Shown here in pieces: positions 17,921 to 27,093 of a DNA stretch of 64,000 nucleotides (positions are counted from its first letter, which is position 1; every line of letters begins with the position of its first letter). Origin of the DNA: Arthrobacter sp. B3I9 (lineage in GTDB: Bacteria; Actinomycetota; Actinomycetes; Actinomycetales; Micrococcaceae); the NCBI RefSeq assembly GCF_030816935.1, contig NZ_JAUSYO010000001.1, positions 1,178,001-1,242,000 of the forward strand, read 5' to 3'. Both the position numbers and the translations under genes were made by a program. Below the pieces are notes generated by a model. The model saw only the letters and a list, made by a program, of their open reading frames with translations. It did no database searches and had not been told where the DNA came from.

Positions 17921-18697
17921 CTATTCGCCGGGAGCGGCAGGAGTGCCGAAGGAGGCCAGGGCTGCCAGGGCAGCCCGGTCATCGTCGTGCAGCAGATGGC
18001 CGTAGTACTCGAAAAGGCTGCTCCGGGCCAGGTGCTCCGCCCGGTGGGCATCCCGCTCGCGGATGGCGTCGAAGACGTCGCCGTGGTGGGAGATGGTCCG
18101 CATCATCAATTGGCGATCGTCGCTGCTGTCCCGGATCGACGACGTGATGAGCTCCTCGATGGACTGGCGCACCGCGTCCCCGGAGACCTGGATCATTGCG
18201 TTGCCGCTGGACCGCGCCACGATGTCGTGGAAGTCCAGATCCGCCTGCCCGAACTCCTGCTGCCCGAGCCTCACGGCCTGCCTCATCCGGGCCATGGCTT
18301 TTTCCAGCTGCAGCAGGTCATCGGCGGTGCGCCTCGAGGCGGCGAGTGAATTCGCGGCCGATTCCAGGGTCATCCGGTAGATCAGGAGGTCAGCCAGGCT
18401 GGTCGATGACGCCTGGGTCAACCGGGTCATCATTTTGCGCAGGGGTGCCGCGGTGGGGGCCAGTATGACGGCACCCCGAGGGTCTCCGGGCCGCGCAGCA
18501 ACGAGGCCGTTGCTTTCCAAGACGCGCATGGCCTCGCGGACGGAGGACCGGCCGACCTCAAACTGCGTCACCAGCTCGCGTTCCCCTGGCAGCCGGTCGC
18601 CGGTCTTGAGGTCGCCGCTGATGATCGCCTGCTCGATCCGGTCCACGATCTCTTCGAAAGCGCGCTTGGTTTTCACCGGCGGCGCCTGATCTGTCAC
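17921..18697 (-). CDS. GntR regulator, FadR subfamily (FCD domain)
   Basis: The 258-residue repressor has a winged helix at about residues 14-78 (LPGERELVTQFEVGRSSVREAMRVL) and an FCD domain with LDFHDIVARSSGN and HHGDVFDAIRERD, retaining metal-ligand histidines. It is similar in layout to the regulator at 10311-11063, so the two may be paralogues. It is the last gene of the minus-strand unit aldehyde dehydrogenase - SDR - regulator. The FadR-type site at 21044-21054 upstream of that unit is the likely target. Confidence 0.88.
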   Translation of the reverse strand: MTDQAPPVKTKRAFEEIVDRIEQAIISGDLKTGDRLPGERELVTQFEVGRSSVREAMRVLESNGLVAARPGDPRGAVILAPTAAPLRKMMTRLTQASSTSLADLLIYRMTLESAANSLAASRRTADDLLQLEKAMARMRQAVRLGQQEFGQADLDFHDIVARSSGNAMIQVSGDAVRQSIEELITSSIRDSSDDRQLMMRTISHHGDVFDAIRERDAHRAEHLARSSLFEYYGHLLHDDDRAALAALASFGTPAAPGE

Positions 18698-18725
18698 GTG
18701 CGATCTCTCCTTCGCGTGGATGTCC

Positions 18726-19499
18726 CTACGAGTTCGGCGGGTCGAAGCGCCCGTCGATCGCCGTCCAGCCGCCGTCGACGGTCAATACCGATCCTGTCAC
18801 GAAGCTGGAGGCCTCGGAGGCCAGGTACACGACGGCCCCGGCCAGCTCTGCCGGCTTGGACCAGCGTCCCAGCGCGCTCTTGGCGGCATAGGCGTCGTAC
18901 CACTCCGGGTTGTTTTTGATCTGCGCGGTCAGCGGCGTCTCCACGACGCCCGGGGCGATCACGTTGACGCGGACACCCATTGGCCCCAGCTCGGCTGCGG
19001 CCGTGCGGGCCAGCTGCACAAGGCCGGCCTTCGTTGCGGCGTAGACGCCCTGTCCGGCTTCCACGGTCACTGCCCGGATCGAGGCGAAGCCGATGATGGA
19101 GCCGCCGCCGTTGGCGGCCATGACGGGCCCGAAGGCCTGGAGCAGTGTGAAGGACGCCCGCAGGTTCAGGTTCACCACGCGGTCGAACTCGTCCATGGTG
19201 TAGTCAGCGATGCGCTTGCGGACGTTGGTGGCAGCGGTAAACACCAACGCGGAGATGTCGCCGTACTCCACGGCGGCAGCACGCACGGCTTCATGGTCCA
19301 GCACGTCCAGCACGACGGACGTCGCCGTGCTGCCGATCATGGCGGCGGTCTCGGCCGCCGTCGCGCCGTCCCGGTCGGCGCAGACGACGGCGGCACCATG
19401 CGCTCCCAACGCGAGCGCGGCCTCGCGGCCGATACCGCTGCCGGCGCCGATTACCAGCACCCTGCGACCGGAAAACTGGAAGAGCTGAGAGTAGTCCAT
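18726..19499 (-). CDS. Short-chain dehydrogenase/reductase (classical SDR)
   Basis: The 257-residue NAD(P)-dependent oxidoreductase has cofactor motif GAGSGIG near residue 18 and catalytic residues in FASIRAVTVEAGQGVYAATKAG (Ser, Tyr-x3-Lys). CADRD after the second strand has an acidic residue, which favours NAD over NADP. The FabG-like C-terminus is VTGSVLTVDGGW. It lies between the aldehyde dehydrogenase and the regulator and is probably co-transcribed, suggesting oxidation of a hydroxy intermediate. Substrate unknown. Confidence 0.9.
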   Translation of the reverse strand: MDYSQLFQFSGRRVLVIGAGSGIGREAALALGAHGAAVVCADRDGATAAETAAMIGSTATSVVLDVLDHEAVRAAAVEYGDISALVFTAATNVRKRIADYTMDEFDRVVNLNLRASFTLLQAFGPVMAANGGGSIIGFASIRAVTVEAGQGVYAATKAGLVQLARTAAAELGPMGVRVNVIAPGVVETPLTAQIKNNPEWYDAYAAKSALGRWSKPAELAGAVVYLASEASSFVTGSVLTVDGGWTAIDGRFDPPNS

Positions 19500-19540
19500 G
19501 AGGTCTTTTCTGTAGAAGTTTTTGACTATTGGGCGGGTCG

Positions 19541-20989
19541 CTAGGGCCGGATCATGGCCATGCGGGTCACGGTGAATTCCTCGATCGCGAAGCGCGGGCC
19601 TTCACGGCCGGTTCCGGAATCCTTGACTCCGCCGTAGGGCATGATGTCCGAGCGGAAGCCGGGGATCTCGTTGACGACCACGCCGCCCACCTGGAGTTCG
19701 TTGACCGCACGGAACGCCGTTTCCAAAGACTTGGTATACACGGCGGCCTGGAGCCCGTAGCGGGACTCGTTGACCACCCGTATGGCCGTGTCTACATCCG
19801 GGACGGTCCGCAGGCACACCACCGGTCCGAAAATCTCCTCACACCAGAGCTCCGCGTCCTCGGGGACATCAGCCATGACAGTTGGCAGGATGGTCCGGTC
19901 CCGTTCCGTGCCGCCGGCCAGGACCCGGGCCCCGCCCTCAGTGGCCTTTGCGATCCAGCCGAGGATACGGATCCTGGAAGCTTCGTTGATGACCGGCGCA
20001 ACGCGGGTGCTCTCCGACCGAGGGTCCCCGACGACCACCTCGTCGAGGCGGGACAGCAGCGCATCCTCAAACGCCTGCGCAACGTCCTCGACGACGACGA
20101 TGCGCTGGATCGAGATGCACGCCTGGCCGTTGGCGTAGAAACCGCCGCGGATGACGGCGTCCACGGCGTCGTGGATGACGGCGTCGGCAGCGACGATGAA
20201 GCCGGTGTTGGAACCGAGCTCCAGCACTGCCTTGCGCGGCGCAGCGTTTCGGGCAATCTGGTGCCCGACGCCCGCCGAGCCTGTGAAGGAGACGACCGCG
20301 ACCCGGGGGTCGGCCACCAGCGCCTCGCCCACGTCAATACCGCCCGTCACCAGCTGCACGGCTTCAGCCGGTGCGCCGAATGCCGCGAGGACTTCGCGCA
20401 CGAGGTGGACTGCCCAGAGAGTGGTGAGGGGAGTGTTGGGCGCCGGCTTGAGGATGATCGGGCAACCCGCGGCGAGAGCGGGTGCGAGCTTGTGGCTCGC
20501 GAGCAGAAGCGGATAGTTGAAGCCGGCGATACCCACGATCACACCCGCCGGTTTCCGCGTCCAGTAACCGATCATCCCTTCGCCCAGGGGCTGCAGGTCC
20601 AGCGGCACGGTCTCTCCGTGGGTGTGGGACACTTCCTCGGCCGCGGATGCCCAGGTGGTCAGCGTGCGCGCCACCTCCACCCGGCAGTCCACCAGGGGCT
20701 TGCCCGTCTCCAGAACCAGCAGGTTTTCCAGTTCCGTGCGGCGCGCGGCAAGGGCCTCGTGCACGGCCAGCAGAATGGCTCGCTTTGTGCCCGTGCTGAG
20801 GGCGGCTACTGCCGGGGCGGCTTTGTCGGCGGCTTCCAGAGCCCGTTGCGCGTGCTCCACGCCGCCGACGGGGGAGTGTGCCACCGTGGACCCATCGAAG
20901 GGAAAAATGACAGGGGCACTGTCGGCACAGGGGACCCAGTTGTCCCCAACTGGCAGTCCTTCTGGATAAGCGGTGAGGTATGGGGACAC
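19541..20989 (-). CDS. NAD(P)-dependent aldehyde dehydrogenase
   Basis: The 482-residue ALDH-superfamily enzyme oxidises an aldehyde to its acid. The cofactor segment is SFTGSAGVGHQIA, the general base glutamate is in VLELGSNTGFIV and the nucleophilic cysteine in NGQACISIQR. The C-terminal part has EEIFGPVVCLRTV. It looks nearest to broad semialdehyde-type dehydrogenases. It is the first gene of a minus-strand unit with an SDR and a regulator, so it may oxidise the SDR's product. Confidence 0.92.
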   Translation of the reverse strand: MSPYLTAYPEGLPVGDNWVPCADSAPVIFPFDGSTVAHSPVGGVEHAQRALEAADKAAPAVAALSTGTKRAILLAVHEALAARRTELENLLVLETGKPLVDCRVEVARTLTTWASAAEEVSHTHGETVPLDLQPLGEGMIGYWTRKPAGVIVGIAGFNYPLLLASHKLAPALAAGCPIILKPAPNTPLTTLWAVHLVREVLAAFGAPAEAVQLVTGGIDVGEALVADPRVAVVSFTGSAGVGHQIARNAAPRKAVLELGSNTGFIVAADAVIHDAVDAVIRGGFYANGQACISIQRIVVVEDVAQAFEDALLSRLDEVVVGDPRSESTRVAPVINEASRIRILGWIAKATEGGARVLAGGTERDRTILPTVMADVPEDAELWCEEIFGPVVCLRTVPDVDTAIRVVNESRYGLQAAVYTKSLETAFRAVNELQVGGVVVNEIPGFRSDIMPYGGVKDSGTGREGPRFAIEEFTVTRMAMIRP

Positions 20990-21043
20990 GGTCTGTGCCT
21001 TTCGACTCTTCGGCGGTGAAGCGCGGGCTGCATTCCAAACTAG

Positions 21044-21054
21044 TGGTCTGACCA
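21044..21054. promoter_or_regulatory. FadR-type GntR operator between divergent units
   Basis: TGGTCTGACCA is a perfect 5-1-5 palindrome and matches TNGTNNNACNA. It lies 55 bases upstream of the aldehyde dehydrogenase start (20989) and about 190 bases before the regulator on the other strand. It is a natural target for the FCD repressor at 17921-18697, possibly also for the one at 10311-11063. Confidence 0.65.
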
Positions 21055-21243
21055 GTATTCTGCCTAGGCTAGTTCCGTTTACAGCCCGCGGTCAACAGAT
21101 GGCTCCCTGGACCGCCCTTGCTCGCTACCTTTTGCCCGCCGCCATTGACAAGATGCTGGATGCAGGGCCAGAGTCGGAGGCGGTCCGACGCTCTGGAATC
21201 CCGTTACACCTTTGTCTCCTCCTACGAACCCCGGACGGTCACT

Positions 21244-21894
21244 TTGAATTCCTCATGGCGCAGCAGCGTCTCGCTCGTGGAGGAGACGGCCGCCGTCGTC
21301 CGTGAGCGGGTCTTTGCCGGCCGTTACCAGCCGGGAGACCGCCTGGCGCAGGAGGAACTTTCCGCCGAGCTGGGCCTGAGCCGGACTCCGCTGAGGGAGG
21401 CCTACCGCGTCCTCGCCCAGGACGGCCTGCTCGACGTCGATCCGGGCGGCACTGCGCGTGTGGCCGCTTGGGACGCCGGCCGGCTCAGCGAGGCCTATGA
21501 GTTCCGGCAAGCGCTCGGCACGACGGCGGTGCGCCTGGCATGCTCCAGGCTCGGCGAACGGACGCTCGGCGAGCTGGAACGCCTGGCGAGGGAACAGCGC
21601 CGCGCGTCGGGCCGTACCTACCACCGCCTCGGGTCCGCCTTCCATTGCCTCTTGTTAGAGGCCTCGGGCAACAGCCATCTGCAGCGCAACGAGCCGCTTG
21701 TCCGCATGACGGAGGAAGTCTTCCGTCCGCGCTACGGCCTCCTGCCCGAACACATCCTTGCCGTTTCCGCAGCCCATGCCGCAGTGGTCGGTTCACTGCG
21801 GGCGGGCGACCCGGACTCGGCTGAACTGCAGATCCGCAGCTACATCAGCCACGAACTCCAAATCATCTCGCAGCAGGAAAGGCCTTCACAGTGA
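21244..21894 (+). CDS. GntR-family regulator (third of the region)
   Basis: The product is about 216 residues, with winged helix PGDRLAQEELSAELGLSRTPLREAYRVLAQ and a C-terminal helical FCD-like domain (LGSAFHCLLLEASGNSH, AAHAAVVGSLRAGD). Its DNA-binding helix differs clearly from those of the other two regulators. The start is uncertain: TTG 21244 gives a normal length, and ATG 21160 is possible. The stop overlaps the GTG start of the next dehydrogenase gene (GTGA), so the two are translationally coupled. Confidence 0.82.
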   Translation: MNSSWRSSVSLVEETAAVVRERVFAGRYQPGDRLAQEELSAELGLSRTPLREAYRVLAQDGLLDVDPGGTARVAAWDAGRLSEAYEFRQALGTTAVRLACSRLGERTLGELERLAREQRRASGRTYHRLGSAFHCLLLEASGNSHLQRNEPLVRMTEEVFRPRYGLLPEHILAVSAAHAAVVGSLRAGDPDSAELQIRSYISHELQIISQQERPSQ

Positions 21895-23027
21895 GCACGC
21901 ACAAGATCGCAGTCATCCCCGGAGATGGCATCGGTCCCGAAGTCATCGATGCCTCCCTCGGGGTCCTCGAGGCAGCGGGCCGGGCCTTCGGATTTACCAC
22001 CGACCTGACAATGATCGACGCCGGGGCGGGCAGGTACCTTCGCACCGGTGAACTTTGGACCGCCGCGCTCGACGAGCAGCTGCGCGGCCATGACGCCGTG
22101 CTGTTCGGCGCGATGGGGGATCCCGCCGTCACGCCGGGCGTGCTTGAGCGCGGCTTCATCCTCGCCATGCGCACGGCGTTCCAGCAGGCGGTGAACCTGC
22201 GGCCGGTCAAACTCTATCCCGGGGTCGCGACGCCGATCGCCGACCTGACCCCCGAGCGCTGCGACCTCGTCATCGTGCGCGAGAACACGGAAGGCGCCTA
22301 CGTGGGGCGCGGCTCTACCGTACACGCGGGCACGCCGCATGCTGTCGCCGTCCAGGAGTCGGTCAATACCCGCCAGGGCGTCGAGCGCGTGGTCGACTAC
22401 TCCTTCCGGCTCGCGCAGCAGCGCCGCGGCAAGCTCACGCTCTGCCACAAGAAAAACATCCTCATTGAGGCCGGCACCCTGTGGCAGGACACGGTGGACG
22501 ATCTCGCTGTGCGGTATCCGGATGTGGAGGTGGACTACGTGCACGTCGACGCCATGTGCTTCCATCTGCCCGTAGCGCCGGAGCGGTTCGACGTTGTGGT
22601 CACCGACAACCTGTTCGGCGATATCATCACGGACCTGGGTGCAGTGATCCAAGGTGGCCTGGGCGTTGCAGCAAGTGCCAACCTGAACCTGGACGGCTCT
22701 GCCCCCAGCATGTTCGAGGCCATCCACGGCTCGGCCCCGGACATCGCAGGCAAGGGCTGGGCGAACCCCGTGGGTGCGGTGCTTTCCACCGCCATGTGCC
22801 TGGCGCACCTGGGTGAGCGCGAGGCGGCCCTCGCTATTGAAGCCGCAGCGGTCAACGTGCTCCGTGGCCTGCCCGGGCTGTCCGGCCCGGCAATGGGCAT
22901 GGATACCGGCGGGGTCGGCCGTGAAATAGCTGAACAGCTCGGCCAGGCGCCTGCCGTGACAGGGCGCTCGGTGATGGATGACCTGGCGGCATCCGCGATG
23001 GCAGGTTCCGCAGCGCCAAGACGGTAA
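21891..23027 (+). CDS. Isocitrate/isopropylmalate dehydrogenase family protein
   Basis: The 378-residue beta-decarboxylating dehydrogenase carries VIPGDGIGPEVI, IVRENTEGAYVGRG and FDVVVTDNLFGDIITDLGA, the Asp-rich Mg2+ site. NAD preference is likely. 3-Isopropylmalate, tartrate and D-malate dehydrogenases share these motifs. Because the gene is coupled to a GntR regulator in a catabolic region, a tartrate/malate-like substrate is as likely as leucine synthesis, so I do not call it leuB. Confidence 0.88.
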   Translation: MSTHKIAVIPGDGIGPEVIDASLGVLEAAGRAFGFTTDLTMIDAGAGRYLRTGELWTAALDEQLRGHDAVLFGAMGDPAVTPGVLERGFILAMRTAFQQAVNLRPVKLYPGVATPIADLTPERCDLVIVRENTEGAYVGRGSTVHAGTPHAVAVQESVNTRQGVERVVDYSFRLAQQRRGKLTLCHKKNILIEAGTLWQDTVDDLAVRYPDVEVDYVHVDAMCFHLPVAPERFDVVVTDNLFGDIITDLGAVIQGGLGVAASANLNLDGSAPSMFEAIHGSAPDIAGKGWANPVGAVLSTAMCLAHLGEREAALAIEAAAVNVLRGLPGLSGPAMGMDTGGVGREIAEQLGQAPAVTGRSVMDDLAASAMAGSAAPRR

Positions 23028-23037
23028 CTTTGTATAT

Positions 23038-24423
23038 ATGAAGTACGCGCAGTCCGTCCTGGACCTCATCGGCCATACCCCCCTCGTCAAGCTGAACCAC
23101 GTCACCGACGGCATCGGGGCCACGGTCCTGGTGAAGTTGGAATACCTGAACCCGGGCGGTTCCATCAAGGACCGCATCGCGGCCAAGATGATCGAGGAAG
23201 CCGAACGCACGGGCAAGCTCCTGCCCGGCGGCACCATCGTCGAACCAACCTCCGGCAACACCGGCGTGGGGCTGGCCCTCGTGGCCCAGCAGAAGGGCTA
23301 CCGCTGCATCTTCGTGGTGCCGGACAAGGTCGGCGAGGACAAGCGGGCAGTGCTGCAGGCCTACGGCGCCGAAGTCGTGGTGACGCCCACCGCCGTGCCC
23401 CCGGACAGCCCGCAAAGCTACTACGGCGTCTCTGACCGGCTGGTCACCGAGATCCCGGGCGCCTACAAGCCCGACCAGTTCTCCAACCCGGCCGCGCCGG
23501 CCAGCCACTATGAATCCACCGGCCCGGAGATCTGGCAGGACACCGACGGGACGGTCACCCACTGCGTCATCGGCGCCGGCACCGGCGGCACCATCACCGG
23601 CACCGGCCGGTACCTCAAGGAAGTTTCCGCAGCGCGGGCCGAGGCCGACGGCGGCGTGGTCAGGATCATCGGGGCAGACCCGGCAGGTTCCGTCTACTCG
23701 GGCGGCACCGGCCGGCCGTACTTCGTCGAAGGCGTCGGCGAGGACATGTGGCCCGCCAACTACGACAAGTCCGTCCCGGACGACGTCATTGCCGTCAGCG
23801 ACGCCGACTCCTTCGCCATGACACGCCGGCTGGCGCGGGAGGAAGGCCTGCTGGTTGGCGGGTCCTCCGGCATGGCCGTCGTCGCCGCGCTGCAGGTCGC
23901 CCGCGACCTTCCCTCGGACGCCGTAGTCGTGGTGATCCTGCCCGACTCCGGCCGCGGGTACATGGCCAAGATCTTCAACGACCAGTGGATGCGCTCCTAC
24001 GGCTTCCTGGCCAGCGGGGACGACGCCTCCGTGGGCGAGATCCTCAAGGCCAAGACCGGCGAACTGCCGGACCTCGTGCACATCCACCCCAACGAGAGCG
24101 TCCGCGACGTCATCAACATCATGAACGAGTACGGCGTCTCGCACATCCCCGTCCTGTCCCAGGAGCCGCCCGTGGTGATGGGCGAGGTCCTCGGCGCCGT
24201 CGACGAACGCACCCTGACCGCCAAGCTGTTCCGCGGCGAGGCAAAGCTGACGGACAAGATCTCCGAACACATGGAAGCCCGGCTGCCCGTCATCGGTTCG
24301 CTCGAATCGATCTCCACCGCCCGCGAACTCCTGTCCGACGCCGACACCTTGATGGTGACGTTCGTCGGCGCCCCCGTGGGCATCCTGACCCGCCACGATC
24401 TCCTCGCGTACCTCAGCAACTGA
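23038..24423 (+). CDS. cbs: Cystathionine beta-synthase
   Basis: The 461-residue PLP enzyme condenses serine and homocysteine to cystathionine, the first step of reverse transsulfuration. The PLP lysine is in NPGGSIKDRIA near residue 40, the phosphate loop is GTGGTITGTGRYL and SGNTGVG binds the substrate. Two CBS motifs fill about residues 330-461 (VHIHPNESVRDVINIM, IGSLESISTARELL) and may bind an adenosyl ligand. No haem domain. The start ATG 23038 lacks a clear ribosome binding site. metB follows. Confidence 0.93.
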   Translation: MKYAQSVLDLIGHTPLVKLNHVTDGIGATVLVKLEYLNPGGSIKDRIAAKMIEEAERTGKLLPGGTIVEPTSGNTGVGLALVAQQKGYRCIFVVPDKVGEDKRAVLQAYGAEVVVTPTAVPPDSPQSYYGVSDRLVTEIPGAYKPDQFSNPAAPASHYESTGPEIWQDTDGTVTHCVIGAGTGGTITGTGRYLKEVSAARAEADGGVVRIIGADPAGSVYSGGTGRPYFVEGVGEDMWPANYDKSVPDDVIAVSDADSFAMTRRLAREEGLLVGGSSGMAVVAALQVARDLPSDAVVVVILPDSGRGYMAKIFNDQWMRSYGFLASGDDASVGEILKAKTGELPDLVHIHPNESVRDVINIMNEYGVSHIPVLSQEPPVVMGEVLGAVDERTLTAKLFRGEAKLTDKISEHMEARLPVIGSLESISTARELLSDADTLMVTFVGAPVGILTRHDLLAYLSN

Positions 24424-24507
24424 CCCTAGCAAACCGACCTCAGCCAACTGGCCCGGAGACCGGAACTGCCCTGCCGGGCGCCCGGACGCCGGACGAAAGG
24501 ACCTCCC

Positions 24508-25689
24508 ATGTCTTTGCCTAAGAACCCCGGTTTCAACACCCGCGCAGTCCACGCCGGCCAGGCCTTCGAGCCGCGCACCGGCGCCGTCGTGCCCCCTGTG
24601 CACTTCTCCACCACCTATGCGCAGGAGGCCATCGGCGTGCTGCGCGCCGGCTATGAATACGGCCGGGGCACCAACCCCACCCGCGACTCGCTGCAGGAGC
24701 AGCTGGCCGCGCTGGAAGGCGGCGCCGCGGCGTTCTCCTTCAGCTCTGGCCTCGCCGCCGAGGACTCCCTGATCCGTGCGCTGACCCGGCCGGGCGACCA
24801 TATCGTGCTCGGCAACGACGCTTACGGCGGCACCTACCGGCTGATCAGCAGGGTCCTGGGGGAGTGGGGCATCGGCAACACCCCCGTGGACATGTCCGAT
24901 CCTGAGGCCGTGGCCAAGGCCGTTTCGGCCAACAAGACCCGGCTTGTGTGGGTCGAGACGCCCTCGAACCCGATGATGAAGATCACGGACATCGAGGCGC
25001 TCGCCAAGGTGGCGCACGACGTCGGCGCCCTCCTCGTTGTGGACAACACCTTCGCCTCGCCCTACCTGCAGACCCCGCTGACGCTCGGTGCCGACATCGT
25101 CGTGCACTCGACCACCAAGTACATCGGCGGGCACTCCGACGTCGTCGGCGGAGCAATCATCGTCAACGACCCCGAACTCGCCGAGAAGATCGGCTTCGTG
25201 CAGTTCGCCGTCGGCGCCGTGTCGGGGCCGATGGACGCCTTCCTCACCACCAGGGGGCTCAAGACCCTGGGCGTCCGGATGGACCGGCACAGCGACAACG
25301 CGCAGGCCGTGGCCGAGTGGCTGCTGCAGCGCCCCGAGGTGGAGGCCGTGCTGTACCCGGGCCTGCCCTCCCACCCCGGCCACGAGCTGGCCAAGAAGCA
25401 GATGAAGAAGTTCGGCGGCATGATCTCGGTGCAGTTCAAGGGCGGCGAAGCGGCGGCGCGGAAGGTGGCCGAATCGACCACCGTCTTCACCCTCGCGGAG
25501 TCCCTTGGCGGCATTGAGTCCCTGATGAACTACCCCTCCGAAATGACGCACGCGTCGGTCAAGGGCACCGAACTGGCCGTTCCGGTCAACCTGGTCCGGC
25601 TTTCCTGCGGCATTGAGGACGCCGAGGATCTCATCGCCGACCTGGAGCAGGCCCTCGACGGTCTCGCCGGCGTCGAGTCAGGCAGCTAA
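24508..25689 (+). CDS. metB: Cystathionine gamma-synthase / gamma-lyase
   Basis: The 393-residue Cys/Met-metabolism PLP enzyme has PLP lysine in HSTTKYIGGHSD, the phosphate-binding start YEYGRGTNPTRDSLQ and SSGLAAEDSLIRALTRPGDH. The family interconverts cystathionine with homocysteine or cysteine. Next to cbs, a gamma-lyase role in making cysteine is plausible, and synthase activity cannot be excluded. GAAAGGA precedes ATG 24508. The M. tuberculosis cbs/metB pair has a similar arrangement. Confidence 0.92.
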   Translation: MSLPKNPGFNTRAVHAGQAFEPRTGAVVPPVHFSTTYAQEAIGVLRAGYEYGRGTNPTRDSLQEQLAALEGGAAAFSFSSGLAAEDSLIRALTRPGDHIVLGNDAYGGTYRLISRVLGEWGIGNTPVDMSDPEAVAKAVSANKTRLVWVETPSNPMMKITDIEALAKVAHDVGALLVVDNTFASPYLQTPLTLGADIVVHSTTKYIGGHSDVVGGAIIVNDPELAEKIGFVQFAVGAVSGPMDAFLTTRGLKTLGVRMDRHSDNAQAVAEWLLQRPEVEAVLYPGLPSHPGHELAKKQMKKFGGMISVQFKGGEAAARKVAESTTVFTLAESLGGIESLMNYPSEMTHASVKGTELAVPVNLVRLSCGIEDAEDLIADLEQALDGLAGVESGS

Positions 25690-25694
25690 CACTC

Positions 25695-26973
25695 GTGACC
25701 ACCACCACCGCCCGGGCCGTCCCGACCACCACCCGAGGCTGGGTGGTGACGGCGGCCGGCGGGCTTGCCCTCGCCGCCGCCGTGATGGTGTTGTACAGCG
25801 CCTACATCCCGCTCCTGAACGACTTCGAGGTCTACTTCTACGGCGGCAACCGGGTGCTGCAGACCGGCGAGTCCGGCGTCAACGAACTGTATGCCCCGAG
25901 GGACGGGCTTCCGTTCACCTATCCGCCGTTCGCCGCGCTGCTGTTCGCGGCGCTGGCCGCGCTCGGCCAGGGCCTGGGAGGCCTGGTGTTCACCGGCACG
26001 GCGCTGCTGGGCGCGGGGATCGTCTCGGCCTGGCTGGCCCGGCACTACTTCCGCCTCGGCCGCTGGCGCGACGCGGTGGCGAACTGGCGCTTCCGGGCGG
26101 TGGCACTCGCCGGGACAGCCGCGATCCTGCTGCTCGGGCCCTGGCGCGACACCTTCGACTTCGGCCAGATCAACATCATCCTGATGGGCCTGATCCTGGC
26201 CGACTTCGCCCTGCACGGGAAATCCCGGGCCGGGGAGATCCGCTGGCCCGCGGGTCTGCTGATCGGAATCGCCGCAGGGATCAAGCTGACCCCCTTGGCG
26301 TTCGGGCTGTACTTCCTCGTCCGCCGCGACTTCAAGGCGCTCGGGTGGATGGCGGCCGGTTTCTTCGGCTCCATCGCCCTGGCCTGGGCGCTGCTCCCCA
26401 CCGCGTCGGTGACGTTCTGGACCAAGATCCTGCCGGACACCGGGCGGATCGGCGGGCCGGCCTACGTCGACAACCTCTCCGTCAAGGGCCCTGCTGCTGC
26501 ACCTGGGCCTGCCGGACTCCGGTTTCACCAGCATCCTCTGGCTGGTGGCCTCGCTGGCCCTGGCTGCGGTGGCGGCGCTGGTGATCAAGTGGGCCGTGGA
26601 TGCCGACGAGAACTTCGTGGCCGTGTCCGCCACCGCCGTGCTGATGCTGCTGGTCAGCCCGGTGTCCTGGTCGCACCACTGGGTGTGGATGGCCGTGGCG
26701 TTGCCCTGCATGGGTTTCGCGATCCACCGGGTGCCGTCCCGCAACGGAAGGATGCGGCTGGCCGGCTGGATCATCGTGGCATTCTCGTCCGTGGCCTTCT
26801 ACCTGACGCCCAAGTACCTGGCGGTGATGGCGGGCGCACACGAGTGGGGCAAGGACCCGCAGACCCAGTGGCAGCTCACCGTGGCCAGCCTCGGCGTGGT
26901 CGGCGGCATCGCCATGCTGGCCTACTGGGCGCTGGCCTACCGGCCCTCCCGCGGCGTCCTGCGCCAGGGCTGA
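25695..26973 (+). pseudogene. GT87 (DUF2029) mannosyltransferase-like gene with frameshift
   Basis: The first frame (GTG 25695 to about 26488) encodes a polyprenyl-phosphate-dependent sugar transferase of the PimE kind: a membrane helix near residues 18-38, then LLNDFEVYFYGGNRVL with the likely catalytic aspartate, FTYPPFAALLFAAL and LIGIAAGIKLTPLAFGLYFLVRR. After NLSVKG the homologous reading continues in the +1 frame (ALLLHLGLPDSGFTSILWLV, later VSPVSWSHHWVWM) to the stop at 26973. The junction is at 26486-26492. One extra base or two missing bases explains it, so the gene is either inactive or carries a sequencing error. Confidence 0.75.
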
Positions 26974-26999
26974 CCTGCCCCCCGCCGCCGCCGAGTTGA

Positions 27000-27018
27000 C
27001 ACTTCGCGGCAGTGTTGC
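27000..27018 (+). repeat. REP-like element, copy 1
   Basis: The 19-base motif CACTTCGCGGCAGTGTTGC, preceded by CGAGTTGA, recurs at 28993-29011. The two copies flank the hxlR/MFS pair. See copy 2 for the palindromic form. Confidence 0.7.
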
Positions 27019-27054
27019 GCGGAAACATTGGCGCGTGCTGCCATATCGATGGGA

Positions 27055-27087
27055 ACCCTAGCTTTCTCCAAGAGAGTCAGCTAGGGT
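27055..27087. promoter_or_regulatory. Probable HxlR operator
   Basis: A perfect nine-base inverted repeat, ACCCTAGCT / AGCTAGGGT, with a fifteen-base spacer ends seven bases before the hxlR start. Its place suggests autoregulation by the MarR/HxlR-type winged-helix protein. Confidence 0.55.
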
Positions 27088-27093
27088 GGCGGC

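Noticed and set aside
21891..23027. Naming the dehydrogenase leuB
   Set aside because: Motifs are shared with tartrate and malate dehydrogenases and the context is catabolic and regulator-coupled, not leucine biosynthetic.
22852..25551. 899-codon minus-strand frame opposite cbs and metB
   Set aside because: Shadow of two well-supported enzymes; composition typical of antisense frames.
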